Assembly (NCBI GenBank): GCA_033557465.1
Contig: CM066033.1
Span: 903,490,808 to 903,554,807, forward strand
Direction of reading: 5' to 3'
DNA: 64,000 nt
Source: Ichthyophis bannanicus
Taxonomy: Eukaryota > Chordata > Amphibia > Gymnophiona > Ichthyophiidae
Part shown: positions 45,119-57,399 of the stretch, piece after piece
Position numbering within the stretch: the first letter of the stretch is position 1
How the letters are laid out: each line of letters starts with the position of its first letter
The notes under the pieces: generated by a model
The model's database searches: none
Told to the model about the DNA's origin: nothing
The model's input: only the letters and a program-made list of their open reading frames with translations
Translations under genes and position numbers: made by a program

Positions 45119-46207
45119 AAAATCTAGCTTACAAGGTGAAAAGTTATAAGCTGAAAGAAGCAGAGTAAGAGGATGCACTCATGCCTATCGGTTAGCATTT
45201 GATATAAAAATAACAAAACAAGGTGGTGCTCTGGGCAATCATAAAAGAGAGCTCAAAGTTCATAGGTAAAACCAGGCACACCAATTAACAAAAGTATTCC
45301 ATTTTTTTTATTGCTGTTTCATTTCCATGATGAACTTGCCATCAGGGTTAAAAAGATGTCAAACCATCACACGGTGTGCCAAGAGGTGGTGCCTTCTCCA
45401 AAGATCTGCCAATAGTTACACATGTTCAGGTAAGGCTAATACAGTTCTGGTTTTACTACCACAGTATTTATGGTCTTATAGTCCCAAATTCCCCTACGAG
45501 TTCCAGCATGCACTGTGGCATGACCTGCTTTGGATCAAACTGCCCTGAAAAAAATAGTCAGTTGGCAGCCCAGACAGCATATATGCACATGTGGAGGAAG
45601 TGACAGAGAGAAAACCTGCTATCTGGCCCTTCAGACATGACAGAAGCAATAGGTAGGGCAATTCATCAACTGCAACTCAGAAACCCAGTAAACTGGAATT
45701 GGTGGTTTGTTTTGTGAACTATAATACCTGGAATTAGGACCAAATTCATCTCCATGAGAATAGCATTCTGTTCTGAATCATAAAAGGGCAATTTTTAAAG
45801 CTATTTACACAGATAAATTGTGACTGGCTAGTCCTCAGAGTGGCCAAAAGTATGTGTAGGGTTCACAAGATATGTATTCTTATCCATACTAAAATGAGGT
45901 ATTTCACTGGGTTTTCACAGGTAAAAGTTCTATTTTACTCTCTTCCATCCTACAGCAGATGCACAATACATAGGTGTTTTATGGACACACTTTACAACAG
46001 CTCATTTTCAAATAGAATCTACCTTTATCTCCTTTTGAAAATTAGATACAAAGCATGCACAAGTGAAATTTCCCTCATACTTTGCAACCTTGGGAGTCGA
46101 TGCTGCAAACTACGCTGTATTCTAGATTTTCCCATGCTAGTTTTGCTCCCCAGTGCAGAAAGCAAGTTATTGCAGGAAATTTCTGAGAAAAAACACTGTG
46201 ATAAAGC
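45119..46207. other. Intronic sequence, nothing recognised
   Basis: Part of the intron between the kinase exons at 44644-44705 and 50546-50735. No repeat family signature or exon seen; short frames lack splice context. Confidence 0.45.
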
Positions 46208-46229
46208 TTAGTGTAGTCAGGGCTGGCCC

Positions 46230-47333
46230 ACCAATCAAGGGACCTCTTCTAGCTGGTGGGTTACTCTGACACTGTCCTATAGTCTGCCAATGGCTTGGCA
46301 CCACTGAACTGCCCGCATGTGTAAGCGGGCTAGTGGAGTTATGTGGACCGTGGAGGCCATGTGGCCCAGCAGGTGGAGGAGGTGGTGGGCTGGGACCAAT
46401 TGCCTGCACTGCACTTGAGCTGCTAGCTCCTTGAGGCATTCTGCCCTCTCCCTTGGCCTGCGGAGTGTCTAGCTGGGGTCATGTGAGACTTGGGATGGTT
46501 GATGACGAACCCCAGGTGCTACGTTAAGAGGATAGTGCGCCTTGTGGCCAGGTGTGCCTCTATGGAAGTACTGCCTCTTATGAGCCAGTCGTCCAGGTAG
46601 TGGGAGACGAAGGCCACTTGTAGGGAGAGTTGGGCTGCGACCACTGCTAGGCATTTGGTGAACACCCTTGGTGAGGAGGCCAGTCCGAAGGACAGCATCC
46701 TGTATTGGAAGTACCCTCCTCCCACTATGAATCTTAGGTACTGCCAGAGGGAAGGCTGGATTAGGATGTGTGTTTAAGCATCCTTTAGGTCCAAGGAGCA
46801 AAGCCAGTCTCCTTGGTGGAGGTAAGGCAGCACTGTTCCAAAGGGGAGAATTTTGAACTTCTCACTCACCAGAAATTTGTTCAAGTTTAGCAGGTCTAGG
46901 ATGGGCCTAAGGTGTCCAGTCCTTTTTGGGACAAGAAAGTACCTGGAATAGAAGCCTTTGCCCCAAAGGTGCTTGGGTACCAGCTCTACTGCCTTGTCCT
47001 TGAGGAGACTGTGAGCTCTGTGAGGAACAAGGTCTGGTGAAGGAGAGGACTCAGTGGCTCTCCTGGGAAGAGGTCTGGAGGTGCCTGCTGTAGGTGGAGG
47101 AGGTAACCCTCCCTGACCACCTGCAGTACCCAGAGGTCTGTGGGACTGAGGCCCACCTGTGAGTGAAGAGAGCCAGGTGCCCCCCTGTGGGCTGAAGGTG
47201 GCCTCCTGGGGGAGAGGGGGGCCCTGCCCTGAGAGTCAAAATCTCCCCCCAGATTGGGCCGGAGCCGGAGTCTGGAGCTTAGGGGTTTTGGACTTCTGGG
47301 TCCCGTGCCCTTGTCTTTTGGGCTGGGTACCAT
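46230..47333 (-). pseudogene. DIRS-C reverse transcriptase, partial
   Basis: Fragment 46986-47333 is the region ahead of RT, with VVREGYLLHLQQAPP (compare VGEGYKLHFHSLPPP in the copy at 59252-60397). Fragment 46519-46725 has FQYRMLSFGLASSPRVFTKC and SHYLDDWLIRGST, the palm and active-site blocks. Frames are broken between them, and the sequence ends before a readable RNase H. Confidence 0.85.
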
Positions 47334-49170
47334 CTAGAGGCCCTGAGTAGCCTTGGTATTGTCGGGTATGAGAGAAAGCTCCCTTCTTTCTGGGGGAAAA
47401 AAGGCTTTTCCCCCCGATGGTTTTCTGCGGGAGACCCAGAGGTCTTTTTGGAGAGCCTTTGTTGAGTCACGATCTCTTTTTCGATCTCGGCAGCCTTGTC
47501 AGACATAGGTGTGCCGAAAATATTCTCCCCAATACAGGGGACATCAAGTAGTTTGTCTTGGACCCACTGTTCGAGGTCGGACGATTGCAACCAGGCTTGG
47601 CGTTGGGTCCCAATGCCGGCAGCAGTAGCTCAAGCTGACTCGAAACTGTCATAAGCCTCTCAAGAGAGGAACTTTGAGCAGTCCTGTACCGCTGAGGTCA
47701 GGGTCTTGAACCCCTAGAGGGGTTCCCCGTCGAGGCCTGCTGAGAACTCAGCAAGCTCCTTGGCTAGTGACTTGAGGTGCATAACGATGTAGAGCTCATA
47801 GGCCTAGACTCAGGACCCTAGCATCGAGCTCTGGAAACATTTGTGCCAGAGGGTATCGTGGGTTCGAGCCTCCCTACCCGGGGGGACGGAGGAGTGGGTC
47901 TTCTGGCTTTTTAGTTTGTGCATGGTCAACTCAACGAACATGGAGGTATGCAGTAATTGGGTTTTGTGAAACATTGGGCTCTTGTGGACGCAGTATAATC
48001 GCATCAAGCCGGAGGCTGACAATGGGCACTGATGCTGGTGTTTCCCACATCTAGAGAGCAGTCACTCGAGGATTGGTTGCACCGGCACCGTGAGGAACTC
48101 CTGAGAAGGGACCTCATACTGGAGGATCTCCAGTTCTTTGGTGCATGGATCCTCCTCGGCCTTTCGGCCTGGACCAAGAGAACCTTAGTCATATCCCATA
48201 CAAAGCCATGGAAGACCACATCCTCGGACGGAGACCGGCATCGAGGCGCCGGTGGAGACGTGTCCGAGAGGACATCTCGGTGTCTGGGGATTCCTCTTCC
48301 TTGGTCTCCCACTCGGAGTCAAGCAGTGACGGGGATTCAGAGGCCCTGCGACTCCACTGGTCAAGGCCTGTGCTAGAGGGCCGGAGGCCTATCAAGGACC
48401 TGAGGTCCGAGTCACGGACACTAGCAGTGAGGACCGGATACTCGAGGAATGGGACCGGGACCTCGACCAGCGCCAAGGGCTTACTCAAGGCCGACAGCAC
48501 TCTATGCTCAGCTCGATGACCGGTGACCCCCCTCGCAGTTGAAGGGCCGGTTGTTAGGGCGGATGAGGCAGGCAAACCGGCCATCATCACCTGCTGCAGG
48601 GCCAGGATAGCAGTGATGTTCTGCTCCAAGGTCGCCATTCTGGTCTCCATTCCAGAAGGCTCCACAGCTTTTGGCGTGGGCATAGATGACTTCGGGCCTG
48701 ACGCTAACACTCTGGAGTGTGTGCCCTCGATAACCACCATGGCCTCGAGCACCCTCTCTTTTGGAAAGCTTGGCTGGGCATCTCTCCGACTCCTCCAAGT
48801 CTCTCCGGTGCAATTTACCGGGTTTCTCCAGACCAACCTCTGGGATCTTCAAGGACTTCTTTTGCTTCTGCTCCTGCTCCAGGGTTCTCTCAGAGGATCT
48901 GCAGCCGTGGGGACTGAGGAAGCCCGGGCGTCGCAAGGTGGGTTTGCCTTAGAGATGGGCACCGGGGACGGGGTGCAGAGTCGGACCTCGAGAACATCTT
49001 TTCCTGCAATTCCAACCTCTTTTTGTTTGTTTTTGCCAACATGGTCTGGCAAAGGTCACAATTGGAACTGTCGTGGTCCGGTCCTAGGCAACGCAGGCAG
49101 TAGTCAGGCGTGTCAGTGATGGACATGGTTTAATTGCAGCAGTCACATTTTTTAAACCCACTGGGGGACA
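47279..49170 (-). pseudogene. DIRS-C gag-like region, broken
   Basis: The N-terminal part near 49080-49170 has the six-cysteine pattern C-x2-C-x12-C-x2-C-x9-C-x2-C (with TDTPDYCLRCLGPDHDSS in the middle), but with a stop between the second and third cysteines. The C-terminal fragment 47279-47590 has SSDLEQWVQDKLLDVPCIGE and NIFGTPMSDKAAEIEKEI, matching QVQDKL and CTGENLF segments of the family B gags. Several frameshifts lie between. Confidence 0.75.
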
Positions 49171-49217
49171 TGGTGGGATGCACCTCGATGGTGTCCACAA
49201 TGCTCAGCCCCCACAAT

Positions 49218-49381
49218 TAGGGCCAGCATTAGGAGGCGGTAAACAGGGCAGTTGCCATGGGTCCCCATGCCAAAGGGGGCCCCAAGACTGCCTCAGGCTG
49301 CAGGAGGCATAGCCTGCGGATGGGCTTTGGGCCCCCTCATTAGTTTCTGCCTGGGTCTCCTGCTGTCTAACACCAGGCCTG
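49218..49381. mobile_element. hAT-type MITE inserted in DIRS-C leader
   Basis: Imperfect terminal inverted repeats (AGGGCCAGCATTAG on the left, AGGCCTGGTGTTAG read inward on the right) are flanked by CCCACAAT (49210-49217) and CCCACATT (49382-49389), an 8-base duplication with one mismatch. No coding sequence. Confidence 0.65.
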
Positions 49382-49698
49382 CCCACATTGCAAATATTCA
49401 AGAAGCTGTGTTATAACTTCGAAGCCCGTATGTATCAGGCATGTTGAGTACATTGAATAATTACTTTAAAAAGCATAGATTTACATATTTATATATTTAT
49501 GTTGTTTGAGTAATAATTTGATTTGATTAGTATCCGAGGTCACATGAATATTCCTTTGCTAAAATGGGGTCTACACCAGAAAAAGGTTTGGGAAGCACTG
49601 CTTTATACCATAATGCCAAAATCAAGCCAGTGGTTCTCAGTCTCCATCTGCTGATAGGTGTGCATAACCCACATGTCTGGACTGGACTGGAGGGATGA

Positions 49699-50545
49699 TA
49701 AGGAACAGCACTTTAGGTTAAGAAGTTTTAGTCGAGGCTCATGCCGAGCCGGAGGATTCATGTTGCTATCTCTTTAGAAATGGACTTTTAAATGCCACTG
49801 CATAGGGGAGTAGAGACAACATCTACCAACAAGGATCTACTTGATCGCACAGTTAGCTGATCTTTGCTCTGCTCTGTGTTTTGTTTTCTCTCTGGCAAGC
49901 AAGTGCCTCCTTTCTGCCTCGTAGTAATTTTGGAGACAATTGAAAAGATTTGGTTAGGCTTGCAAAAATGTTCTTCTAGGGTGTTTGGTTATGATTCAAG
50001 ATGAAACAGATAATCAAAGGGGTAAGACACCTGGAATAGGTGTCAAATTTCTGGATCTTTTTAGCACACTGAGGACATGCTTGGTCTGCACCATGATCCA
50101 TAGGAAGAATATAAATTAAAAATGTATTATTTTTTTTCTTGAAAATGCTAAAGAAAAATATAAGAAAGCTTTGTTTCTGCATAGACTCAGCAGAGCAGAA
50201 GAAAAGAAAACAAAACTGAGAAGACTAAGGAGACTGCTGTGCACAGGAATGGTTTCAAGAGCTTTGGGAGAGCTGATCCTTCCTGGTGTCATGTGGATGT
50301 CACCTACTTATGTTCCTGACTATATCTTGCTTGTTGACGGCGAATTTAACATTTGACCTTTTTGTACTGTTGCTTTGTGCGAACTGTATTTTTAATACTA
50401 TGATCTGCTTCAAACCCATATTAAGTAGAAGTAGAATATAAATGCCATTTTAAATTAAATCGAATCAAAATCTTGAACATATTAACCCCATTCTCCAGCC
50501 CTCTTTTCCTCAACATCCCTGAGACTGTGGGCCTGAACAGCTTAC
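49699..50545. other. Intronic sequence, nothing recognised
   Basis: Between the DIRS-C right end and the kinase exon at 50546. No repeat or exon signature seen. Confidence 0.45.
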
Positions 50546-50735
50546 CTCGGGGGACAACGATGTCAGCCACCTGCACAGTGGGCTCAATATACTGCTCAAA
50601 GGCTGGCTTCACATACTTGTTGTAGAGTTTGATGACCCCCACAATATCCCGGCCCCTCTCTGTGATATCCCTTTTAAGACGGCGGATGAGACGAATATCG
50701 GAATCTGTGTCCACAAAAACCTTCATATCCAAGAG
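50546..50735 (-). CDS. UCKL1: UCKL1-like uridine-cytidine kinase, exon ([10 protein letters not shown] / lid region)
   Basis: Acceptor TTTTTAG precedes 50735 and donor GTAAGC follows 50546 on the minus strand. The 190-base exon holds 63 codons plus one base: [20 protein letters not shown], then a [20 protein letters not shown] block and [20 protein letters not shown]. In uridine-cytidine kinases the RLIRR-x-x-RD segment is the arginine-rich lid that closes over the phosphates, and the ADIVVPRG strand follows. Reading is open and highly conserved, which argues for a working gene. UCKL1 is preferred over UCK1/UCK2 because of the exact segment make-up; a close paralogue cannot be fully ruled out. 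Confidence 0.95.
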
Positions 50736-50904
50736 CTAAAAACAGAGAAAGAACTCAATACTCCAGCCCAGAGAATGAAAAAAAAGTGATGCAACCTCTG
50801 ACCTCCACACCCAGGTCAGGACCAAGGTGCAGTGTCAGAGCCCAAATAAAACATTACAGCTAGACATCCAACTGGGAGTGGAAAAATTCAGAGATGCACA
50901 GACA

Positions 50905-51015
50905 AAATTGCCTCAGGTACAAACTTATTGAAAATCTGAGGACTATACTGTATGTGAATGTAACTTTGTTTTGAGCTACTACTGAAAGAGGCATTAGCTA
51001 AATCTCAAAATATTC
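50905..51015 (+). mobile_element. SINE tail fragment
   Basis: GTGAATGTAACTTTGTTTTG and GAGGCATTAGCTAAATCTCA correspond to the tail of the SINE at 43236-43437 (TGAATGTAACTCGCCTTGAA, GAGCCAAATCC). The head is missing. Confidence 0.5.
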
Positions 51016-51378
51016 ACATCAACACAGAAAGTTACATTCATGCATAGATTCGTTGATAGGGCCTGATTTTATAACAGGATGTTTATGTAAGAAGGCAACA
51101 AGTCACCTATTTGCCTTTATAAAATAGGCTCCCAGAAACAATGTCAACACACATTACACCTGCTTTGGAGCAGGTATAAATGTGTGCATGTATTTCTCAT
51201 GTCTGTTCATGTATTTGATAAAAATGCATGTGTACAGTGCATGCACTGCAATTCCACACCTGCTCAGGCCAAACTACGGTCCCAGGAACATCTACATGTA
51301 TTGTGTGCATAAGTATGTATCATTTTGTTAGCGCACATATACTGTTGTGCCATTTTTTTGTTTTTAAAAAGGCCTTTC

Positions 51379-51544
51379 CAGAGTTGCCAAGCTACCCAGA
51401 TTCAGGAGTGAGAATTTTTGCCAGTTCTGGTTTTACATTTGCATTTCAATGCAGTATGGTATTTGTAGTCCCCATAATGCATCAGGATGAGATGATCATA
51501 AATCCAGAATCTCCCTCCTGAACCCGGGAAACTTGGCAACTCTG
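51379..51544. mobile_element. hAT-type MITE, 166 bp
   Basis: Left terminus CAGAGTTGCCAAGCTACCC and right terminus GGGAAACTTGGCAACTCTG are inverted repeats; inner parts (ATTCAGGAG and CTCCTGAAC) also pair. Flanks GCCTTTCC and GCCTTTGCC look like an 8-base target duplication with one indel. Confidence 0.75.
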
Positions 51545-51639
51545 CCTTTGCCATGTGTGAAAAAGCCTTACACCTGAAAAGTCTTTATAAAAAGTTACCA
51601 CAAACGAGTGTAGGCCTAATATTCAAGAAAGCCATGCTC

Positions 51640-51935
51640 CTAAATTTAGGCTCCTACATTTCTGCTCTATTTTCAACTATACTTAAGACCGTAAGTTTGC
51701 AGATGAAAACGTATCCTAATTTAGGAGATGAAAATGTATGCGCTTAAATTTAGACCCGACGTTCATTTGCCTAGATTTAGGAGTCTAGTACTGAAAATCA
51801 GTGCTAAGCTCCTAACTTCTTTTCCCTTCTCTAAATTCACCCCGGCTGCTACTCCTTTTTATCCTCCTAAATTTAGGAGTTAAGAAAATATTTTGGCACT
51901 CAACCCTAGTAAAGTTTCTAAAAGGCCAATTTAGG
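51640..51935. repeat. Cluster of CCTAAATTTAGG-type palindromes
   Basis: At least six palindromic or half-palindromic motifs (CTCCTAAATTTAGG, TCCTAATTTAGGAG, CTAGATTTAGGAG, CCTCCTAAATTTAGGAG, CCAATTTAGGAG) occur in 300 bases of the intron. Probably a non-autonomous fold-back transposon; no terminal repeats or target duplication defined. Confidence 0.55.
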
Positions 51936-52579
51936 AGCATAATTCTTTCGAATACTAGGCATCCTGTTATAAAATTACAGGGCCCAAGTCTAAAGGCGCC
52001 TATTTTACTGAAGGGCAACAAAAAACCTGTCAAATAAATAAGCACCTATGTACATTTAAAAGTAGGCTCCCACAACCAGTTCCAATAGCCCGCAAATGTC
52101 CAAGGACAAACCACACAAAGAAGATGTAAAATGTATATGTATACTTGCATATTTTACAAAACACATGTGTAAATCACAATTCTGCCACTGCTCTGCTCCA
52201 ACTATGTGCCCAAGATGGACCATGTACAGATCACATAAAGTAGGTACACTTTTTACTTGTGTATGTGAACATGCAATGTTTTTAAAGCCCTCTTCTGCAA
52301 AAAGGCTTAGCACACAAATAAAACTTTATTAAAATTACCTCCTAGTATTACACTGACACTTCCAGAGCCTAAAACAGTCATACCCACAGCTGCTCACACA
52401 TATCACAGACAACTACATTATGTCCCATCACGATCAATATTCAAACATACCCTAACACCCACCAGTTGTTCGAACACACCACTAAAAGCTTGTAGGCATA
52501 TAAATCTCCTAGCAGGTACAAGCACAGTCATCTCACACATAATCACTCCTATTTACTATCTCACAAGCACTCTGAATAC

Positions 52580-52651
52580 CTTTAGCAGTTCTTTGTGGGC
52601 AAAGGCTAAAATGCCCTCAAATATAACAACATTTGCTCCATAGACAATTTT
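52580..52651 (-). CDS. UCKL1: UCKL1-like uridine-cytidine kinase, 72-bp exon
   Basis: Acceptor CCCAG precedes 52651 and donor GTATTC follows 52580. Twenty-four codons read KIVYGANVVIFEGILAFAHK then ELLK. The VVIFEGIL strand is the Walker-B-like strand of uridine kinases, whose FEGI glutamate lies near the nucleoside site. It joins EW from the preceding exon and LLDMK in the next without a frame break. It is too short to be found by open-frame length alone, so conserved sequence and both splice sites are the evidence. Confidence 0.95.
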
Positions 52652-52855
52652 CTGGGAAAGGAAAAAAAAAAAGAAGAGAATCAGGTTAAAGATAAAGAAA
52701 AATTAACATAGCATCACATACAATGTAGAAAATCCTGAAGCAATCACAGTTCCATGTACTTCCCTGATGTATACTCTATTGCTTATACATTGTTCTCATC
52801 ATGGCTGCATATGTAATAATGCATTTTCAGGAAATAAATTAACTGAGGAATCTGG

Positions 52856-53021
52856 TTTATTGTTGTTAAGTGCTGTTGAGTCAATGTCGACTAATGGCGA
52901 CCCTCTGGAAAACTGTCCAGTTAGCCGCCTGACTGAAGACTGTGTTGACAGAGTGGCATTCATAGCTGCTGTTACTGTATCAATCCATCGCTTTGCTGGC
53001 CTTCCTTGCACAGCCATAAAA
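52856..53021 (-). mobile_element. RTE/BovB-like LINE, 3' fragment
   Basis: TTGTTGTTAAGTGCTGTTGA, then GACTAATGGCGACCCTCTGG and SVRRLTGQFSR on the minus strand match the C-terminal end of the RTE copy at 20536-22339 (LTEDRTQFRIAIQRV region and 3' tail). About 166 bases remain. Confidence 0.8.
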
Positions 53022-53354
53022 CTTGTAGATTAAATTATATTCTCTTACAATCACCTGTAGGCCATGCATCATGTTCATAGTGCATGGCTGCTCCCCTCTT
53101 TTCTTTCATTATTGTACCCTTCTAATTTATGCTCATCCCCCACATTCCTTACAGAGACAGGAGGAGGAAGGAGGAATGGCTGGAACATAGTTTTGAAGTG
53201 TTAATATGATGCTTCTTTTCTCTTGAGTTTCAGTCCTGCATAACATGCACTACAGAGCAAGGGGAAAAAAAAGTCTTCAAGCAGTCTTGGCCCTGTCCAC
53301 CAACAAAAGCAGAAAGACTGAAGAGGGCACAGGACACAGCACTTAATCGCACAC

Positions 53355-54927
53355 AAATGTTGTTGTTGTTAAGTGCCGTCGAGTCGGAGTCGACTCATGG
53401 CGACCCTCTGGATAGCTATCCTAAATTGTGTTCGGTCTTCAGTCAGGCGGCTCATTGTTGACAGACTGGTACCCGAAGCTGCTGTTATTGTATCGATCCA
53501 TCTCATTGCTGGCCTTCCTCTTTTGCGTTGACCTTCTATCTTGCCAAGCATGATGTCTTTCTTTAATGATCTCTCTCTCTCCGCATGATGTGTCCAAAGT
53601 ATGAAAGTCGAAGTCTTGTCATCTGAGCTTCTAAAGAAAGCTTAGGCTTGATCTCCTCTAGTACAGACTGGTTTGTTCTTCGGGCAGTCCATGGTATACA
53701 CAGTATTCGCCGCCAGCACCATAATTCAATAGCATCAATTTTCTTCCTGTCTATCTTTTTCACTGTCCAGCTTTCACATCCATATGATGTTATTGAAAAT
53801 ACCATGGCTTGAACAAGTCGAATCTTTGTATGGAGAGAGACATCTCTGCTCTTGAGAATCTTATCTAGGTCTTTCATAGCCATTCTGCCAAGAGCAATGC
53901 ATTGTCTGATTTCTTGACTGCTTGTTGTTTCTATATTGATAGTTGATCCAAGTAGGTTAAAGTTGTCCACTATTTCTATTTCTTCTCCTTCGACGATGAA
54001 CCTGTTGATTTTGCCAGTTGTCATGATCTTTGTCTTCTTTACATTAAGGTGCAGGCCCATTTTAAGACTATGTTCTTTGATTGTGAGAATCAAATGTTTC
54101 AGATCGTCTTCACTTTCAGCCAGTATTGTTGTGTCATCAGCATAGCAAAGGTTGTTGATGAGTCTTCCACCAATCTTCACACCTCAGTTGTCTTCATACA
54201 GTCCTGATTCTCTAATTCATACGCAGAACAAATCATCAAACAGGTAGGGAAAAGTATGCAACCTTGTCATACTCCTTCACTGATTTTAAACCATTATGTT
54301 TCTCCTTTTTCAGTTTGAACTGTTATTTCTTTATCAATGTAAAGGTTGTGCAAGAGAACTATCTGGTGTTCTGGTATACCCATGCTTCTTAATGTGGCAC
54401 AAAGTTTCTCATGGCTTACACAGTCAAAAGCCTTGCTGTAGTCAATAAAACAGAGATATCCTTTTGGTATTATTTTGTCTTTTCAAGGATCCATCTCATA
54501 TCCGCGATGATGTCTCTTGCTCCTTGCCCTTTCCTGAGCCCTGCTCGCATTTCAGGTAACTCTCACTCAAGGTATGGTTATAGTCTTTGCTGGATGATCT
54601 TGAGTAGAATCTTGCTGACATATAGGATCAAAGCGATTGTGCAATAATTTCCACAGTCAGTCAAGATCACCTTTCTTCAGTGTTGGTATAAACAAAGATC
54701 TTTTCCACTCAGTTGACCATGATGTTGTCTTCCAATTTCCTGGCAAAACCTTGAAAGTATGGCAATAGCTGATTCTGATTGTTGTAATACTTCAATGGAA
54801 ATGCCATCAATACCCAGTGCTTTGATAATGCTTTCAATGCTGTTTCACACCTTCTTCTTTCATCACCAATGGTTTCTGATCATAAGGCACAGGTTCAAAC
54901 AGCTGTTGGTCCACTTGATCTTTATGG
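53355..54927 (-). mobile_element. RTE/BovB-like LINE, 5'-truncated copy
   Basis: From TTGTTGTTGTTAAGTGCCGT (3' end, GTT tandem) the minus strand reads the RTE RT C-terminal half. The open part 53563-54180 carries LCYADDTTILAESEDDL, DKILKSRDVSLHTKIRL and FGHIMRRERDH, close to the plus-strand copy at 20536-22339. Beyond 54180 to about 54927 the match continues with frameshifts up to the DQVDQQPF region. A duplicate of family sequence rather than a separate gene. Confidence 0.9.
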
Positions 54928-56028
54928 TATGCTGACTCTACTTCCTGGGTATGACATTGGCATTCTACTTCCTGCCATCCCCTCAGTGATCTTATTTGAT
55001 TTATCCAAAAACAGAGTTTTCAGATACTCAAAAAAAGTATTTTTTACTTATATCTTTGTTGCAACCACAGAGTGTCTGGGCAGTGGAATTGTCCCATTAA
55101 ACCCTTTTTTGATCTTTAGATTCAGCTGGTGTAGCACACATGTTCATTACTGAAACTGACAGATAGTAAGTGCTGATTATCCTGATATCTCTGGGGTTTG
55201 TAGCCCTCTGTTAGAACTGGTCAAGGGGAAGTGGATGTATTTGCCAAGAAGTGTTTTAGAGATGTAATCCCTGTCTATTTGAGTTCTCTCTCTTCTTTAT
55301 AAGCCTCTCCTTTCTCATTTCTATGCCATGTCCTCATCATTATATGGTTGTTAAGGGAAAGTATTTCAAGTTGATAAGTAGCATTGTACTTTTTTTTTCT
55401 GTGCAATTATTACCAATAATGGAAATCTAGGTAAAACTGGGCCAAGATATTAGAACTGCCAGTATCATCCTTGCAGCATCACCAGATTCTGGTGCTTCTT
55501 CGGTGCTTTTTACCAAGTAAGAGACTTTGGGATTGCTTTTGGAGACATGGAAGCTCTAAGACTCTAGGTCACACCTGTTCATCCTTCTATACGAAAATTT
55601 TATATATGCAGTTACTGTGCAATGCAAAGATGATTTTAAGGACCTGGCAGGATGGAACAGTGATCACTCTCCTTTTCCAACAATGGCAGCTGCTACAAGA
55701 ATCACATGAGACAGTGGCACTTCACAGGGACAATGACGTAACAGCACACAAAGGGCAGCACAGACTGGGCCAGGCAGGGATTCAGTCTACCGGGAATCGA
55801 AACCCATATATATCAGCAACATCTTTTCCAGCTAAATCAGTCATGCTTTTACATGTTAATTGCTGAGCCCATCCCTGTAATTGTATGAAATAATGCTGTA
55901 CAAATCCCTATAGGCTATTCCCATCATAGGGTTGTAAGCATAAACACACTTGCTGCAACTTTACTTCTTATAGCTGCACTAAGTCTCAACAATATATAGC
56001 CGTAACCCACACTGGTGCATGTTCGTAC
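54928..56028. other. Intronic sequence, nothing recognised
   Basis: Between the RTE copy and the kinase exon at 56029. T run near 55392; no exon or repeat family recognised. Confidence 0.45.
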
Positions 56029-56199
56029 CCATTCCTTTCTGCGGCTGTGTGTGGTAAAATCATACACAGGCACTTTCACACTTTTTCCTTTCTTCAGTTT
56101 CCGCAAAACATTAACTAGCAAGTCAAAGTCAAAGGCATCAGGGTGGTCAAAATTGTACTCATTCCTGGCTGCCAATTCTTGTTCCTCCTTTGTCAGCAC
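56029..56199 (-). CDS. UCKL1: UCKL1-like uridine-cytidine kinase, exon (HPDAFDFD region)
   Basis: Acceptor TTTTTGTAG precedes 56199 and donor GTACGA follows 56029. Exactly 57 codons begin [20 protein letters not shown], continue [20 protein letters not shown] and end [17 protein letters not shown]. In uridine-cytidine kinases the NFDHPDAFD loop and the VYDFTTH(S)R segment bind the nucleoside, with the Asp-His pair contacting the ribose and base. Both are intact here, so the substrate site looks functional. The exon is in phase with its neighbours on both sides. Confidence 0.96.
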
Positions 56200-56842
56200 C
56201 TACAAAAAGCAAGAGAAAATCAAAACAATTAAAAACAGAGCAAAGACATACAAAGAAATACAGTAAGCGTGAGAGGACAGAGAAAAAGTACAGAAAGACA
56301 GCGCAAGAGTGCTACAGGGGAAAAGACATGGAACAAAATAAAGTGAAAGACAAGAAAAGATTATGAAAGGAAACAAGCAATGAAGTGTTCAACATGGGTG
56401 TGGCATGTTTTAGGATTCTTAAGGTGGTAGTAATCTCTCTTAGTCTCCCTTCTCCCCAAGGTTACACTCATCACTTCGCCCTCCCAAAGATATTTACCCT
56501 CCCATAATATGTCTCTTCCCCCAGGCTCTCAAGAGAAGACCCTCTTATCCTGTTCCCCTGGTGTCAATCCATTTGGCTTCCTGGTCCCCCAACCCTGATG
56601 ATACTCCTCCTTCCCCACCTACTGCTCCCCTGTCTCTTCAGCATTACCCATCTTGTGGCATTTGCCTTCACCTTTTCCTTACTCCATCACATACTCCTCT
56701 TAAGGGCCCTAAAACGTGCCACACATGTGGTGTGCAGAAGCTGCGTGGAGAATAAAGAGGCTAATGCGTATCAGTTGAGGGGTACAGTGGTGAAAGAATA
56801 GCAGTGCTAGCTTAGAAGCATCGCCGTGAGGCTGACAGAGAA
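56200..56842. other. Intronic sequence, nothing recognised
   Basis: Purine-rich near 56205-56380, otherwise unremarkable. Ends at the left arm of DIRS-B. Confidence 0.45.
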
Positions 56843-57126
56843 AGCGTAGTTACTCACCTGTAACAGGTGATCTCCGGGAACAGCAGGAATTTAGTCCTCA
56901 CATATGGGTATCGTCGGTACCGACGGAGCCTGCATGGGAACGCTCCCCAGCATCCAATAGGAATGCTTTTGGGAGCATCCCTCAGCACATGTGCGCTGCC
57001 TTCCCGCCTTTCCAACTGTCCCTCTTCAGTTAAGTTTGTAGCTGAGTGAAAGGATAGAGGGAGAGAGGAAAGAGGAAAGAGACAAAGAGAGAGAGAAAGA
57101 GACAACTCCTAGGGTGGGTGGGTGTT

Positions 57127-57227
57127 TGTGAGGACTAAATTCCTGCTGTTTCCGGAGATCACCTGTTACAGGTGAGTAACTATGCTATCTTCAGGAACAA
57201 GCAGGAATGTAGTCCTCACATATGGGG
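57127..57227. repeat. DIRS-B internal complementary region
   Basis: It fuses the reverse complement of the left end (GATCACCTGTTACAGGTGAG against CTCACCTGTAACAGGTGATC at 56854-56873) with that of the right end (AACAAGCAGGAATGTAGTCC against GGACTACATTCCTGCTTGTT). Circle junction implied: GAAGATAGCATAGTTAC. Confidence 0.93.
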
Positions 57228-57399
57228 ACTCCCTAGCTGAAGATGCCAGGGTGGTAGCCCCAGGAAGGTGCTACCGTCGAAGGTGAGAATCCTTCCTCCC
57301 ATGGATCTCTGGCATCCCACCAGGGTTGGTGGATAGGAGTTGGCTTAAGTTTGAAAGAGATTTTGAAGAACAGTTTGGCCAAAGAAGGCATCCCGATGG

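Larger units (their letters stand above)
46208..49698 (-). mobile_element. DIRS retrotransposon (family C), 3'-truncated
   Basis: The right end near 49698 has the DIRS terminal pattern (CAGTCTCCATCTGCTGATAG, then CATGTCTGGACTGG). On the minus strand follow gag fragments (47279-49170) and RT (46230-47333) with YLDDWLIRG. The element stops at about 46208 within the RNase H region, so RNase H, recombinase and the left terminal repeat are lost. It lies in an intron of the kinase gene in the same orientation. A small hAT element (49218-49381) is inserted in the leader. Confidence 0.88.

Noticed and set aside
46205..46230. CAGGGCTGGC at the truncated end of DIRS-C, like a hAT terminus
   Set aside because: No partner terminus or 8-base duplication was found; it may be chance or a broken MITE.
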